From: JAVWMQ01 sp036646055
GTDB taxonomy: Bacteria > Bacillota > Clostridia > Peptostreptococcales > Anaerovoracaceae
DNA length: 64,000 nucleotides
Assembly: GCA_036646055.1 (NCBI GenBank)
Contig: JAVXMY010000005.1
Coordinates: forward strand, 1 to 64,000
Direction of reading: 5' to 3'
Position numbers and translations under genes: made by a program. The notes below the pieces were generated by a model. That model was not told the DNA's origin. It did no database searches and worked only from the letters and a program-made list of their open reading frames with translations. Positions 42,444 to 51,005 of this stretch are shown here, in pieces; within the stretch, counting starts at the first letter, position 1; each line of letters starts with the position of its first letter.

Positions 42444-43727
42444 ATGAAAGTAGCATTTCACACACTAGGTTGTAAAGTAAACCAGTATGAAACAGAGGCA
42501 ATGAAAGAACAGTTTTCAAAAGCTGGTTATGACATTGTTATGGAAAACGATTTTTCCGATGTTTATGTAATTAATACTTGTACAGTAACAAGTTTAGCAG
42601 ATAGAAAATCCAGACAATATATTAGAAGGATGAAAAAACTAAATCCAGAAAGTATTGTTGTAGTAACAGGCTGCTATGCTCAAGTAAGTAGCGAAGAAGT
42701 TAGAGCTATTGATGGCGTTGATATTGTTTGTGGTACCAATGAAAAAAACAACATAATAGATTATGTTAGCAGCTTTAAAGGAGAAAAAATTAGTCATATT
42801 TTAGAATATGACGATTTAGCATCTTATGATGAAGCAGGACTAATCAGATCTATGGAATCTAGAACTAGAGCTTATATTAAAGTTCAAGAAGGATGCAATA
42901 GATTTTGTTCATATTGTATAATTCCTTATGCAAGAGGTCCTGTAAGAAGCAGAAAAACAAAGGATGTAATTGAAGAAGCTAAAACTTTAATTAATAGCGG
43001 TTTTAAAGAATTAATTCTTACGGGAATTAACACTGCCCTATGCGAAAACCTAATAGAAATACTAGACCAGTTAGAAGAAATGGATGGAGACTTTAGAATT
43101 AGGCTAAGTTCATTAGAACCTACTGTAATCAACGCTGATTATGTGAAAAACCTTTTTAAATACAACAGACTTTGTCATCATCTTCATCTTTCAATCCAAA
43201 GTGGTTCAGATAATGTATTAAAGTTAATGAATAGAAGATATGATAGAAATGAATATTTAGATATAGTCAAAGTACTCCGTGATTTTGATCCTAATTATGG
43301 AATAACAACAGATATAATTGTTGGTTTTCCAGGGGAAAAGGAGGAAGACTTCCTAGACACCTTAGACATGGTTGCAAAGGTTGATTTCGGAAAAGTTCAT
43401 ACATTTAAATACTCAATTAGAAAGGGCACTAAGGCGGCTACAATGGCTGATCAAAACACCCCTGTAACTAAAAAGGAACGAAGCCAACGACTTATAGCTA
43501 AAGATAAGGAAGTATGCGCGTCTTTTTTCAAAAAAAATATTGGGACTAGCCGTATTGTATTATTTGAAGAATACCAAGATGGTTATATGACAGGATATAC
43601 GGATAATTATATAAAGGTTTATTTAAAACTGGCCCAAGATAAAATAAATTTATTTGCTAATAAACTGATACCGGTTAAACTTGTAGATATGTTTAATGAT
43701 GGGGTTTTGGGAGAGACAGATGAATAA
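42444..43727 (+). CDS. mtaB: tRNA t6A37 methylthiotransferase MtaB
   Basis: MtaB adds a methylthio group to N6-threonylcarbamoyladenosine at tRNA position 37. The 427-residue protein has the N-terminal UPF0004 cluster cysteines (TLGCKVNQYE, INTCTVTS, VTGCYAQ), the radical SAM motif CNRFCSYC near 152-159, and a C-terminal TRAM domain. It fits the anticodon-loop modification theme of the trmR-trhP genes just upstream. Confidence 0.95.
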   Translation: MKVAFHTLGCKVNQYETEAMKEQFSKAGYDIVMENDFSDVYVINTCTVTSLADRKSRQYIRRMKKLNPESIVVVTGCYAQVSSEEVRAIDGVDIVCGTNEKNNIIDYVSSFKGEKISHILEYDDLASYDEAGLIRSMESRTRAYIKVQEGCNRFCSYCIIPYARGPVRSRKTKDVIEEAKTLINSGFKELILTGINTALCENLIEILDQLEEMDGDFRIRLSSLEPTVINADYVKNLFKYNRLCHHLHLSIQSGSDNVLKLMNRRYDRNEYLDIVKVLRDFDPNYGITTDIIVGFPGEKEEDFLDTLDMVAKVDFGKVHTFKYSIRKGTKAATMADQNTPVTKKERSQRLIAKDKEVCASFFKKNIGTSRIVLFEEYQDGYMTGYTDNYIKVYLKLAQDKINLFANKLIPVKLVDMFNDGVLGETDE

Positions 43728-44283
43728 GATTAAGCTATTAATTGTAATAGTGGTTATGGCGTTATTACTAGTTTCTTGTGGAAATAGTACCGTTGATAAG
43801 CCTTCAATGTTAATAGAAACGCCGAAAACTTATGGGGATGTTTTAAATGGTTTTAAAGTGCCAGATTTAGGAGGAAAACCCGTTAGTGACTCCTTAATTA
43901 AGGAAAAAAAATATTCTCTTGTTGTTTTGTGGTCTACAGAATGCCAAGGATGTGAAGATACACTTAAAGTAATTAATAAACTAAGTAATAAATATGGAGA
44001 TGGTTCTTTGGGATTTTTGGGCATAATGACTGACTCTGTAAATGATAGAGGTAAGTTAGATAAAAAAGCCATTAGAGTAGGAAGACATAAGCTTTCTCAT
44101 TGGAATATTGATTTTACTAATATTACTGTACCCATTGGAATTAAAGAAGCTGTAATGCCAGATGTGTTTCTATTGCCTGCATCTTTTTTAGTTGACCATA
44201 ATGGTGATGTTGTAAGTCAGTTTTATCCAGGAAATGTTCCCTATGAAGAGTGGGATCAAATGATTTCTGAGTTAATTGATTGA
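43720..44283 (+). CDS. thioredoxin-fold lipoprotein (redoxin)
   Basis: A lipoprotein signal peptide ends in LLVSC (Cys near residue 19), and the mature domain is thioredoxin-like with an active-site CQGC in WSTECQGCEDTLKVI near 71-85, matching TlpA/ResA-like extracytoplasmic redox proteins. The 187-residue length is normal. ATG 43720 follows GGGAGAG and overlaps mtaB by 8 nt; the in-frame ATG at 43696 lies deeper in mtaB and has no ribosome site. Partner substrates are unknown. Confidence 0.88.
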   Translation: MNKIKLLIVIVVMALLLVSCGNSTVDKPSMLIETPKTYGDVLNGFKVPDLGGKPVSDSLIKEKKYSLVVLWSTECQGCEDTLKVINKLSNKYGDGSLGFLGIMTDSVNDRGKLDKKAIRVGRHKLSHWNIDFTNITVPIGIKEAVMPDVFLLPASFLVDHNGDVVSQFYPGNVPYEEWDQMISELID

Positions 44284-44284
44284 C

Positions 44285-44312
44285 TTGAATATAAACACAT
44301 ATATGTTATAAT
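44285..44312 (+). promoter_or_regulatory. promoter of hinT
   Basis: TTGAAT (44285-44290) and TATAAT (44307-44312) are 16 bp apart, and TGTTATAAT is an extended -10. It lies 34 bp before the hinT ATG. Confidence 0.7.
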
Positions 44313-44345
44313 TGATTTACTAATTTTTTTAGGAAGGAGATCAAG

Positions 44346-44687
44346 ATGAGCGATTGTATATTTTGTAAAATAAAAGACAAAGAAATACCCTCAAATGGGG
44401 TGTATGAAGACGATTTAGTTTATTGTTTTCACGATTTAGAGCCTCAGGCTCCAGTTCATGTACTTATGATTCCAAAGAAACATATTGCTTCAACTGATGA
44501 CATAACAGATGAAGATCAGGATATTATGGGACATATGATGCTCAAGATAGGCGAAGTTGCTAAGCTTTTGGGACTAGATAATGGGTATAGAGTAGTAATT
44601 AACTGTGGAGAAGACGGTTTTCAAACAGTAAAACATCTACATTTTCATATTTTAGGAAAGAGGAAGTTGACATGGCCCCCTGGTTGA
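44346..44687 (+). CDS. hinT: HIT family nucleotide hydrolase (HinT)
   Basis: A 113-residue histidine triad protein: FCKIKDKEIPS at the start, and the triad HLHFHILG near 100-107 for nucleotidyl phosphoramidate hydrolysis. AGGAAGGAGA precedes the ATG. It is a full-length HinT without fusion. Its last codons contain the -35 of the rpsU promoter. Confidence 0.95.
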   Translation: MSDCIFCKIKDKEIPSNGVYEDDLVYCFHDLEPQAPVHVLMIPKKHIASTDDITDEDQDIMGHMMLKIGEVAKLLGLDNGYRVVINCGEDGFQTVKHLHFHILGKRKLTWPPG

Positions 44688-44696
44688 TAGTATAAT
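44667..44696 (+). promoter_or_regulatory. strong promoter of rpsU
   Basis: Consensus TTGACA (44667-44672) and TATAAT (44691-44696) are 18 bp apart. The -35 is inside the hinT coding end. Confidence 0.85.
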
Positions 44697-44741
44697 GTAA
44701 CAGTTATAGGCAATATAGATATGTCAGGAGGTGAAACTAGA

Positions 44742-44921
44742 ATGGCACAAGTAATTGTAAAAGAAAACGAAAGCTTGGAAAGTGCTCTTAAAAGATTTAA
44801 AAGATCATGCGCGAGAGATGGTGTAATGAGCGAATTAAGAAAAAGAGAACACTACGAAAAACCAAGTGTTAAAAGAAAGAAAAAGTCTGAAGCTGCAAGA
44901 AAAAAGGCGAAGAAATACTAG
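44742..44921 (+). CDS. rpsU: 30S ribosomal protein S21
   Basis: A 59-residue, very basic protein (VIVKENESLESALKRFKRSC, then a Lys/Arg-rich tail) identical in layout to bS21. AGGAGGTG precedes ATG 44742; the in-frame ATG at 44721 overlaps the 5' leader. yqeY follows, as in many Firmicutes. Confidence 0.97.
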   Translation: MAQVIVKENESLESALKRFKRSCARDGVMSELRKREHYEKPSVKRKKKSEAARKKAKKY

Positions 44922-44954
44922 TCTTATAGTAGCATTAGGAGAGAAGGTGTTAAA

Positions 44955-45401
44955 TTGACCTTAAAAGAAAAATTAATGAATGACTTTAAAGAGGCTATGA
45001 AAAGCCACGATACTGTCAAAAAAGATACAATTAATCTTGCTAGAGCTGCAATTAAGCAGGTTGAAGTTGATACTAGGACTGAGCTTAAGGATGAGGATAT
45101 CATTCCTATTTTGAGCAAGCAAGTTAAAATGAGAAAAGACGCTTTAGCCGATTTTGAAAAAGGCGGGCGAACTGACTTAGCAGATGCCTATAAAAAAGAA
45201 ATAGAAGTATTAGAAATTTACTTACCAGCACAGTTATCTGAAGATGAAATCAAGGTAATTGTTGCAGAAGTTGCTGCAGAACTTGGCATTACAGATGGCA
45301 AGCAAAACATGGGCAAACTTATGGGAGCGACAATGCCAAAGGTTAAAGGTTTAGCAGATGGCGGGGTAGTAAAAAAAGCTGTTATGGAGTTTCTATCATA
45401 A
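44955..45401 (+). CDS. yqeY: YqeY/GatB-related protein
   Basis: A 148-residue helical protein of the YqeY family, homologous to the tail domain of GatB and thought to bind tRNA. Start is a TTG preceded by GAGAAGGTG. Motifs KSHDTVKKDTINLARAAIKQ and the C-terminal GKLMGATMPKVKGLADG are characteristic. The function is unsettled. A terminator follows. Confidence 0.92.
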   Translation: MTLKEKLMNDFKEAMKSHDTVKKDTINLARAAIKQVEVDTRTELKDEDIIPILSKQVKMRKDALADFEKGGRTDLADAYKKEIEVLEIYLPAQLSEDEIKVIVAEVAAELGITDGKQNMGKLMGATMPKVKGLADGGVVKKAVMEFLS

Positions 45402-45408
45402 AAGATAT

Positions 45409-45436
45409 TAAGAGTGAGTTTACTCACTCTTTTTTC
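45409..45436 (+). terminator. intrinsic terminator of rpsU-yqeY
   Basis: AGAGTGAG/CTCACTCT (45411-45418 with 45423-45430) forms a stem followed by six Ts. Confidence 0.85.
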
Positions 45437-45524
45437 ATATGTTTTTAGAAGAAAAGACTGTATTTTATATGGATAATTGTATATAATTTAAATAGTAAGA
45501 AAGTATTAAATATGGGGGATTTAT

Positions 45525-46490
45525 ATGGAGAAATTAAATAGAATAATAATTCATGACAACATTGATAGAAGAGAACTATTTGGAAACATGGACAAGAATA
45601 TTATTTCTATTAAAGAAAATTTTAACGTTGACATTATGCAAAGAGATAATGAAATAATTATTAAGGGCGATGATGCTAAAGGCGCAGAGGCTTTAGTTAA
45701 TGAATTGATCTCTTTAATTGAAGCGGGAGATAAAATTGATACTCAAAAAATTAATTATATAAGCGGACTTGTAAAAAAAGGAGTATCATATAAAGATAAC
45801 AGTGTAGAGAAGGAATTAATATGTATTACACATATGGGTAAACCTTTAAGACCAAAAACTTTAGGACAAAAAGAATACGTTCAATCTATTAGAAACAAGG
45901 ATATTGTTTTTGGAGTTGGACCTGCTGGAACTGGTAAAACTTATATTGCAGTTGCAATGGCAATTGCTGCCTATAAGAGAAATGAAGTTGAAAAGATTAT
46001 TTTGGCAAGGCCAGCCGTTGAAGCTGGAGAAAATTTAGGGTTTTTGCCGGGGGATTTACAGGAAAAAGTTGATCCATATTTAAGGCCTCTTTATGATGGA
46101 CTTTATGATGTTTTAGGTAAGGAAGCTACAACAAGGTTAAGAGAAAAAGAAGTAATAGAAATTGTTCCTCTTGCATATATGAGAGGAAGAACTTTGGATA
46201 ATGCTTTTATAATACTAGATGAAGCACAAAATACTACCAAAGAACAAATGAAGATGTTTTTAACTCGTATGGGATTTGGTTCTAAAATGGTTATAACTGG
46301 TGATATTACGCAGATAGACTTGCCAAGAGGTAAGAAATCTGGTTTGGTTGATGCTACTCATGTACTTAAAGGTATCAAAGATATTGAATTTTGTTATTTA
46401 AAAGATGTAGATGTAGTTAGACATCAACTTGTAAGAAAGATTATTGGTGCATACGATAAATATTATAGAGATAATCAAGGAGAAGACTAA
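45525..46490 (+). CDS. phoH: PhoH family P-loop protein
   Basis: A 321-residue PhoH-like ATPase with an N-terminal KH-like region and Walker A GPAGTGKTYIA near 135, and Walker B FIILDEAQNTT near 225. PhoH2-like proteins act in RNA metabolism; this one heads the conserved phoH-ybeY-cdd-era-recO block. GGGGG precedes the ATG and a TATAAT (45482-45487) lies upstream. Despite the name there is no Pho box before it. Confidence 0.94.
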   Translation: MEKLNRIIIHDNIDRRELFGNMDKNIISIKENFNVDIMQRDNEIIIKGDDAKGAEALVNELISLIEAGDKIDTQKINYISGLVKKGVSYKDNSVEKELICITHMGKPLRPKTLGQKEYVQSIRNKDIVFGVGPAGTGKTYIAVAMAIAAYKRNEVEKIILARPAVEAGENLGFLPGDLQEKVDPYLRPLYDGLYDVLGKEATTRLREKEVIEIVPLAYMRGRTLDNAFIILDEAQNTTKEQMKMFLTRMGFGSKMVITGDITQIDLPRGKKSGLVDATHVLKGIKDIEFCYLKDVDVVRHQLVRKIIGAYDKYYRDNQGED

Positions 46491-46942
46491 TGGAATTAAT
46501 TTTTGATGGAGAATACCAATTATCTGAAGAAATGGTTAGTGTCTTTAATACTGCTGCAAAAATGTGTCTTGAAGCAGAAGGGATTTCAAATGATAAGATT
46601 GAGATTAGTATAACTTTTGTTTCAGATGAAGAAATTATGGAAATAAATAATGACTATAGGGGAATAAATAAAGTTACAGACGTTTTGTCTTTTCCTCAAT
46701 ATGAATCGTCAAATGAAGTACCTGAAGAAGGAGTATGTATTTTAGGTGATGTTGTTATTTCTATTAACAAGGCAAGAGAACAGGCCATAGATTTTGGACA
46801 TTCTCTTAATAGAGAATTAGTATATCTTTATGTTCATAGTTTGTTCCATTTACTAGGATATGATCATATGAATGAAGATGAAAAATCAATTATGAGAGAG
46901 AGGGAAGAAAGTGTAATGTCTTCTCTTGGACTGGAGAGATAA
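46490..46942 (+). CDS. ybeY: endoribonuclease YbeY
   Basis: YbeY matures 16S rRNA and takes part in ribosome quality control. The 150-residue protein has the zinc-binding HSLFHLLGYDH (three His) near 115-125 and DVLSFPQYE near 66. It overlaps phoH by one base, with AAGGAG before the ATG. Confidence 0.96.
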   Translation: MELIFDGEYQLSEEMVSVFNTAAKMCLEAEGISNDKIEISITFVSDEEIMEINNDYRGINKVTDVLSFPQYESSNEVPEEGVCILGDVVISINKAREQAIDFGHSLNRELVYLYVHSLFHLLGYDHMNEDEKSIMREREESVMSSLGLER

Positions 46943-46944
46943 GA

Positions 46945-47319
46945 ATGTATGAAAAGCTATTTGAACTAGCTAAAGAGGCTAGAGAAAATGCCTATGCTCC
47001 TTACTCTAATTTTAAAGTTGGAGCTGCTTTGCTTTGCAAAGATGGCCAAATATATTTGGGAGCAAATATAGAAAATGCTGCATACGGAGCAACTATTTGT
47101 GCAGAACGAGTAGCTGCCTCACGAGCGGTTTTTGAGGGACAAAGAGACTTCGAAGCCATTGCTATAGTATCTGAAAATAAAGAAACTTGGCCTTGTGGAA
47201 TATGCAGACAATTTTTATATGAGTTTAGTGAAGAAATGATTGTTATTACTGGTGAAGATAAGGATTCGATAGTATCAGAAAAGTTATTAAGCCTGTTACC
47301 GAAAGGATTTAAACTGTGA
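46945..47319 (+). CDS. cdd: cytidine deaminase
   Basis: A 124-residue tetrameric-type cytidine deaminase with substrate motif NAAYGATICAERVA (catalytic Glu in CAE near 52) and the second zinc pair PCGICRQ near 85-91. It salvages cytidine and deoxycytidine to uridines. It sits between ybeY and era, as usual for Firmicutes, and its stop overlaps the era GTG start by 4 nt. Confidence 0.96.
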   Translation: MYEKLFELAKEARENAYAPYSNFKVGAALLCKDGQIYLGANIENAAYGATICAERVAASRAVFEGQRDFEAIAIVSENKETWPCGICRQFLYEFSEEMIVITGEDKDSIVSEKLLSLLPKGFKL

Positions 47320-48209
47320 AAAAAGGATTTAAAAGCGGATTTGTAAGTATTATTGGTAGACCAAATGTTGGGAAATCTACTCTACTTAATGCCGTACTTG
47401 GTGAGAAAATTGCTATTGCAACTGACAAGCCACAAACTACAAGAAATACAATTAGAGGAATTTACACTGATAATGAGTGTCAAATTGTTTTTATTGATAC
47501 ACCGGGGATTCATAAGCCAAGGACTAAACTAGGAAACTTTATGACAGATAGTGCAACTTCAACCTTCAAAGAGGTGGATTGTATTTTGTTTTTAGTTGAT
47601 GATAGTCTTGATGCTGGCCCTGGGGATAAATATATTTTAGAGAGTCTTAAGAATGTTGATACTCCAAAATATTTGATTATTAATAAGATTGATAAACTAG
47701 GTCCGATGAAATACAAAGAAATATATGATGAATATAATGAACTTGATATTTTTGAAGGAATTTATGGGGTTTCTGCAAAGGAAAACGTTAATGTTGACGA
47801 AGTTGTCACTGGGACTAAGGCACTTATGGAAGAGGGGCCTATGTATTTCCCTGAAGATATGGTAACTGATCATCCTGAGCGTTTTATTGTTAGTGAGATT
47901 TTAAGGGAAAAATTGTTAATGTATCTTGAAGATGAAGTTCCTCATGGTACAGCTATTGAAATTGAAAGCTATGAAGAAAAAGAAAATATTACTAATATCA
48001 GTGCAATTATTTACTGTGAGAAAAAGTCTCACAAGGGGATAATTATTGGTAAGCAGGGACGTAAACTAAAGGGTATTGGCAAAAGTGCTAGAGAAGAAAT
48101 AGAAGCTTTGGTTGGTACTAAGGTTTATTTACAACTTTGGGTTAAGATTAAGGAAAATTGGAGAGATAGTGATTTTGCTCTTTCTAATTTTGGATATAAG
48201 GATAAATAA
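47316..48209 (+). CDS. era: GTPase Era
   Basis: Era assists 30S maturation by binding the 3' end of 16S rRNA. The 297-residue protein has G1 GRPNVGKST near 14-22, G3 DTPGIHKP, G4 NKID, and a C-terminal KH domain (GIIIGKQGRKLKGIG). The start is GTG with AAAGG upstream, coupled to cdd. Confidence 0.97.
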   Translation: MKKGFKSGFVSIIGRPNVGKSTLLNAVLGEKIAIATDKPQTTRNTIRGIYTDNECQIVFIDTPGIHKPRTKLGNFMTDSATSTFKEVDCILFLVDDSLDAGPGDKYILESLKNVDTPKYLIINKIDKLGPMKYKEIYDEYNELDIFEGIYGVSAKENVNVDEVVTGTKALMEEGPMYFPEDMVTDHPERFIVSEILREKLLMYLEDEVPHGTAIEIESYEEKENITNISAIIYCEKKSHKGIIIGKQGRKLKGIGKSAREEIEALVGTKVYLQLWVKIKENWRDSDFALSNFGYKDK

Positions 48210-48965
48210 ATGTATGTTGATAGTGAAGGCATAGTATTGCGCCAGAGTAAAGCTGTTAATGGCAGACAAATGGTGACGATTTTTACAAGAAAATATGGGA
48301 AAATATCTGCTGGATCTAATGTTGTTAGCAAGGCCAAAAATAAGACGGCTTTGTCAATTAAACCCTTTACTTTTGGTAAATTTAATTTCTATAAAAATAG
48401 AGATATGTATAATATTAATGGTGGAGAAACTGTTAAGAGTTTTTATAGACTTGGAGAGAATATTGATAAGTATATGGTTTGCTCGTATGTTTTGGAACTG
48501 ACTGACAAAATGTTAGTTGAGGGAGAAGCAAACGTTAAACTTTATAACCTTCTTTATGATTTTTTAAATGAGATTGAAGTAAGGGAGACTAAGTTTATGA
48601 CCTTAGTTGTTGCCTATGAAGTAAAGGCTCTTAGCATATTAGGTTATGGGTTTAGGCTAGATCAATGTGGTGGTTGCGCAACAAAGGATAATCTTACTTT
48701 TCTATCTGTTAATGATGGTGGGACACTGTGTGAGAATTGTGGATTAACTATTCTAAATAGTAACGTGGAATCATTGATTTTTCATGTTGATTTTGGTATT
48801 ATAGATATTATAAGCTTTTTAGAGAAAAAACCCTTAGCTTATTTTAGAAAACTCAGTTTACAAGAGGGTTCGCTGGAGACTATTAGGAATTTTATTAAAG
48901 AATATATAAGGTTTCATTTAGACATAAGCAAAATTAATAGTGAGGATTTTATAAATCCAAGTTAG
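48210..48965 (+). CDS. recO: DNA repair protein RecO
   Basis: RecO loads RecA through the RecFOR pathway. The 251-residue protein has an N-terminal OB fold (SEGIVLRQSKAVNGRQMVTIF, shortened) and a C-terminal zinc module (CGGCATKD ... CENC near 153-178). It directly follows era. Confidence 0.95.
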   Translation: MYVDSEGIVLRQSKAVNGRQMVTIFTRKYGKISAGSNVVSKAKNKTALSIKPFTFGKFNFYKNRDMYNINGGETVKSFYRLGENIDKYMVCSYVLELTDKMLVEGEANVKLYNLLYDFLNEIEVRETKFMTLVVAYEVKALSILGYGFRLDQCGGCATKDNLTFLSVNDGGTLCENCGLTILNSNVESLIFHVDFGIIDIISFLEKKPLAYFRKLSLQEGSLETIRNFIKEYIRFHLDISKINSEDFINPS

Positions 48966-48976
48966 GAGGGAATGTT

Positions 48977-49591
48977 ATGGAAATTACATTAGAAAAAATT
49001 GAATTGGTAAAAGACAAAACGGGTGTAAGCTATAAAGAGGCTAAAGAAGCTTTAGAAAAGGCTGAAGGCAGCGTTGTTGATGCAATTATCAGTATCGAAG
49101 AAGAAATTGATAAACTTGGCAAAAAGTCTTTGGGAGAACAGGGGACATCAATTGTAAACTGTTTAAAAGAATTAGTTAAGAAAGGGAATGTTTCAAAGAT
49201 TGTTATTAGAAATAAAGACAATGAAATAATATTAAATGTTCCGGTTACTGCAGGTATTCTTGGAGTTGTAGTTGCTCCATGGGGAATGATTGTTGGAGCC
49301 ATTGCATCTTTTGGATTGAAATGTGTAATTGAAGTAGTTAAAACTGACGGAACAATAATTGAAGTTAGTGATAAAGCTAATGTTACTGCTCAGAAAGCAA
49401 AAGAAAAAGGAACTGAGGTTTACGAAAAGGTAACAAACAGCGAAGCATACGAAAAAGTAAAGGATGTTGCAGAAGATACATTTGAAAAAACATCTGAATT
49501 TGCTAGAGCAAAATTCGGTAAAAACAAAGATAATGATTTTGCATCAGATTTTGAAGTAGATTTTGAGGAAAGTGAAGGCGAAGAATATTAA
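48977..49591 (+). CDS. DUF4342 domain protein with UBA-like N-terminus
   Basis: This 204-residue protein has a UBA-like three-helix segment in residues 1-45 (TGVSYKEAKEALEKAEGSV is the helix-turn pattern shared with EF-Ts), then a DUF4342 domain with two short hydrophobic stretches (VTAGILGVVVAPWGMIVGAI near 90-110) and a charged, helix-rich tail. The tail (residues 130-180) has apolipoprotein-like repeats of Val/Glu/Lys. GGAGGG precedes the ATG. Function is unknown; membrane contact is likely. Confidence 0.85.
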   Translation: MEITLEKIELVKDKTGVSYKEAKEALEKAEGSVVDAIISIEEEIDKLGKKSLGEQGTSIVNCLKELVKKGNVSKIVIRNKDNEIILNVPVTAGILGVVVAPWGMIVGAIASFGLKCVIEVVKTDGTIIEVSDKANVTAQKAKEKGTEVYEKVTNSEAYEKVKDVAEDTFEKTSEFARAKFGKNKDNDFASDFEVDFEESEGEEY

Positions 49592-49592
49592 A

Positions 49593-50993
49593 ATGGAAAA
49601 ATTAACAATGGAGAAATTAGTTGCACTTGCAAAGGGTAGAGGGTTTGTATATCCTGGTTCAGATATTTACGGTGGATTGGCAAATACATGGGATTATGGT
49701 CCTTTAGGTGTAGAATTTAAAAACAATGTAAAAAAAGCATGGTGGAAAAAGTTTGTTCAGGAATCAAAGTATAATGTTGGACTAGATGCTGCAATTTTAA
49801 TGAACCCACAGACTTGGGTTGCATCAGGTCACGTTGGAGGATTTTCTGACCCATTGATTGATTGTAAGGAATGTAAGTCAAGATTTAGAGCAGACAAAAT
49901 TATTGAAGATCATTTAGAAGCCAATGGACAGGCTGATATTGTTGTTGATGGTTGGTCAAAAGAAGAAATGGAAAATTACGTTACTGAAAAGGGATTACCT
50001 TGTCCGGAATGTGGTAAAAAGAATTTCACTTCTATTAGACAGTTTAACTTAATGTTTAAGACTTTCCAAGGTGTTACAGAGGATTCACAATCTGAAATTT
50101 TCTTAAGACCAGAAACAGCTCAGGGTATTTTTGTTAACTTCAAAAATGTTCAGAGAACTTCTAGAAAGAAACTACCATTTGGTATTGCTCAAATTGGTAA
50201 ATCATTTAGAAATGAAATTACACCAGGTAACTTTACTTTTAGAACTAGAGAATTTGAACAGATGGAATTAGAATTTTTCTGTAAACCAGGTGAAGATTTA
50301 GAATGGTTTAAGTATTGGAAAGATTACTGTGGTAAATTCCTAACAGATTTAGGAATGAAAGCTGAAAATATTAGATTTAGAGATCATGAAGCTGAAGAGT
50401 TATCACATTACAGTAATGCTACAACAGATATCGAGTTCTTGTTCCCATTTGGATGGGGAGAACTTTGGGGTATTGCAGATAGAACTGATTTCGATCTAAA
50501 GGCACATGCTGAACATTCTAAGCAGGATATGAATTATGTGGATTCTGAAACAGGGGATAAGTATGTTCCTTACTGTATCGAACCATCTTTAGGTGCGGAT
50601 AGAGTTACTTTAGCATTTTTAGCAAATGCTTATGAAGAAGAGGTTCTTAAGAGCGAAAATGGCAAAGAAGATACAAGAGTTGTATTAAAATTCCATCCAG
50701 CTTTAGCTCCGTTTAAGGCGGCTGTTCTTCCATTAGCTAAAAAACTTGCTCCAATAGCAGAACCTATTTACGATGAATTAGCTAAGCACTTTAATGTTGA
50801 TTATGATGCAGCAGGTTCAATTGGAAAAAGATATAGAAGAGAAGATGAAATTGGTACACCATTCTGTATTTGTGTTGACTTTGATACAGAAACAGATGGT
50901 TGCGTAACTATTCGTGATAGAGATACTATGGAACAGGTTAGACTTCCTATCTCAGAAGTTAGAAGTTATATTGAAGAAAGACTTGTCTTTTAA
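49593..50993 (+). CDS. glyS: glycyl-tRNA synthetase, homodimeric type
   Basis: A class II alpha2-type GlyRS of 466 residues: KGRGFVYPGSDIYGGLANTWDYGPLG (shortened) at the N-terminus, motif 2 SFRNEITPGNF with FEQMELEFFC, and a C-terminal anticodon-binding domain. Cys pairs CKEC and CPEC near 95-145 suggest a zinc module. Bacillus has the homologous GlyQS in fact of the same dimer type, unlike the alpha2beta2 enzyme of E. coli. ATG 49593 lies 2 nt after the DUF4342 stop; its ribosome site is weak, and ATG 49608 is an alternative. Confidence 0.95.
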   Translation: MEKLTMEKLVALAKGRGFVYPGSDIYGGLANTWDYGPLGVEFKNNVKKAWWKKFVQESKYNVGLDAAILMNPQTWVASGHVGGFSDPLIDCKECKSRFRADKIIEDHLEANGQADIVVDGWSKEEMENYVTEKGLPCPECGKKNFTSIRQFNLMFKTFQGVTEDSQSEIFLRPETAQGIFVNFKNVQRTSRKKLPFGIAQIGKSFRNEITPGNFTFRTREFEQMELEFFCKPGEDLEWFKYWKDYCGKFLTDLGMKAENIRFRDHEAEELSHYSNATTDIEFLFPFGWGELWGIADRTDFDLKAHAEHSKQDMNYVDSETGDKYVPYCIEPSLGADRVTLAFLANAYEEEVLKSENGKEDTRVVLKFHPALAPFKAAVLPLAKKLAPIAEPIYDELAKHFNVDYDAAGSIGKRYRREDEIGTPFCICVDFDTETDGCVTIRDRDTMEQVRLPISEVRSYIEERLVF

Positions 50994-51005
50994 GAGGTAA
51001 AATAT

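Noticed and set aside
45482..45524. Pho regulation of phoH
   Set aside because: Despite the gene name, no TTAACA-type repeats at 11-bp spacing lie upstream.
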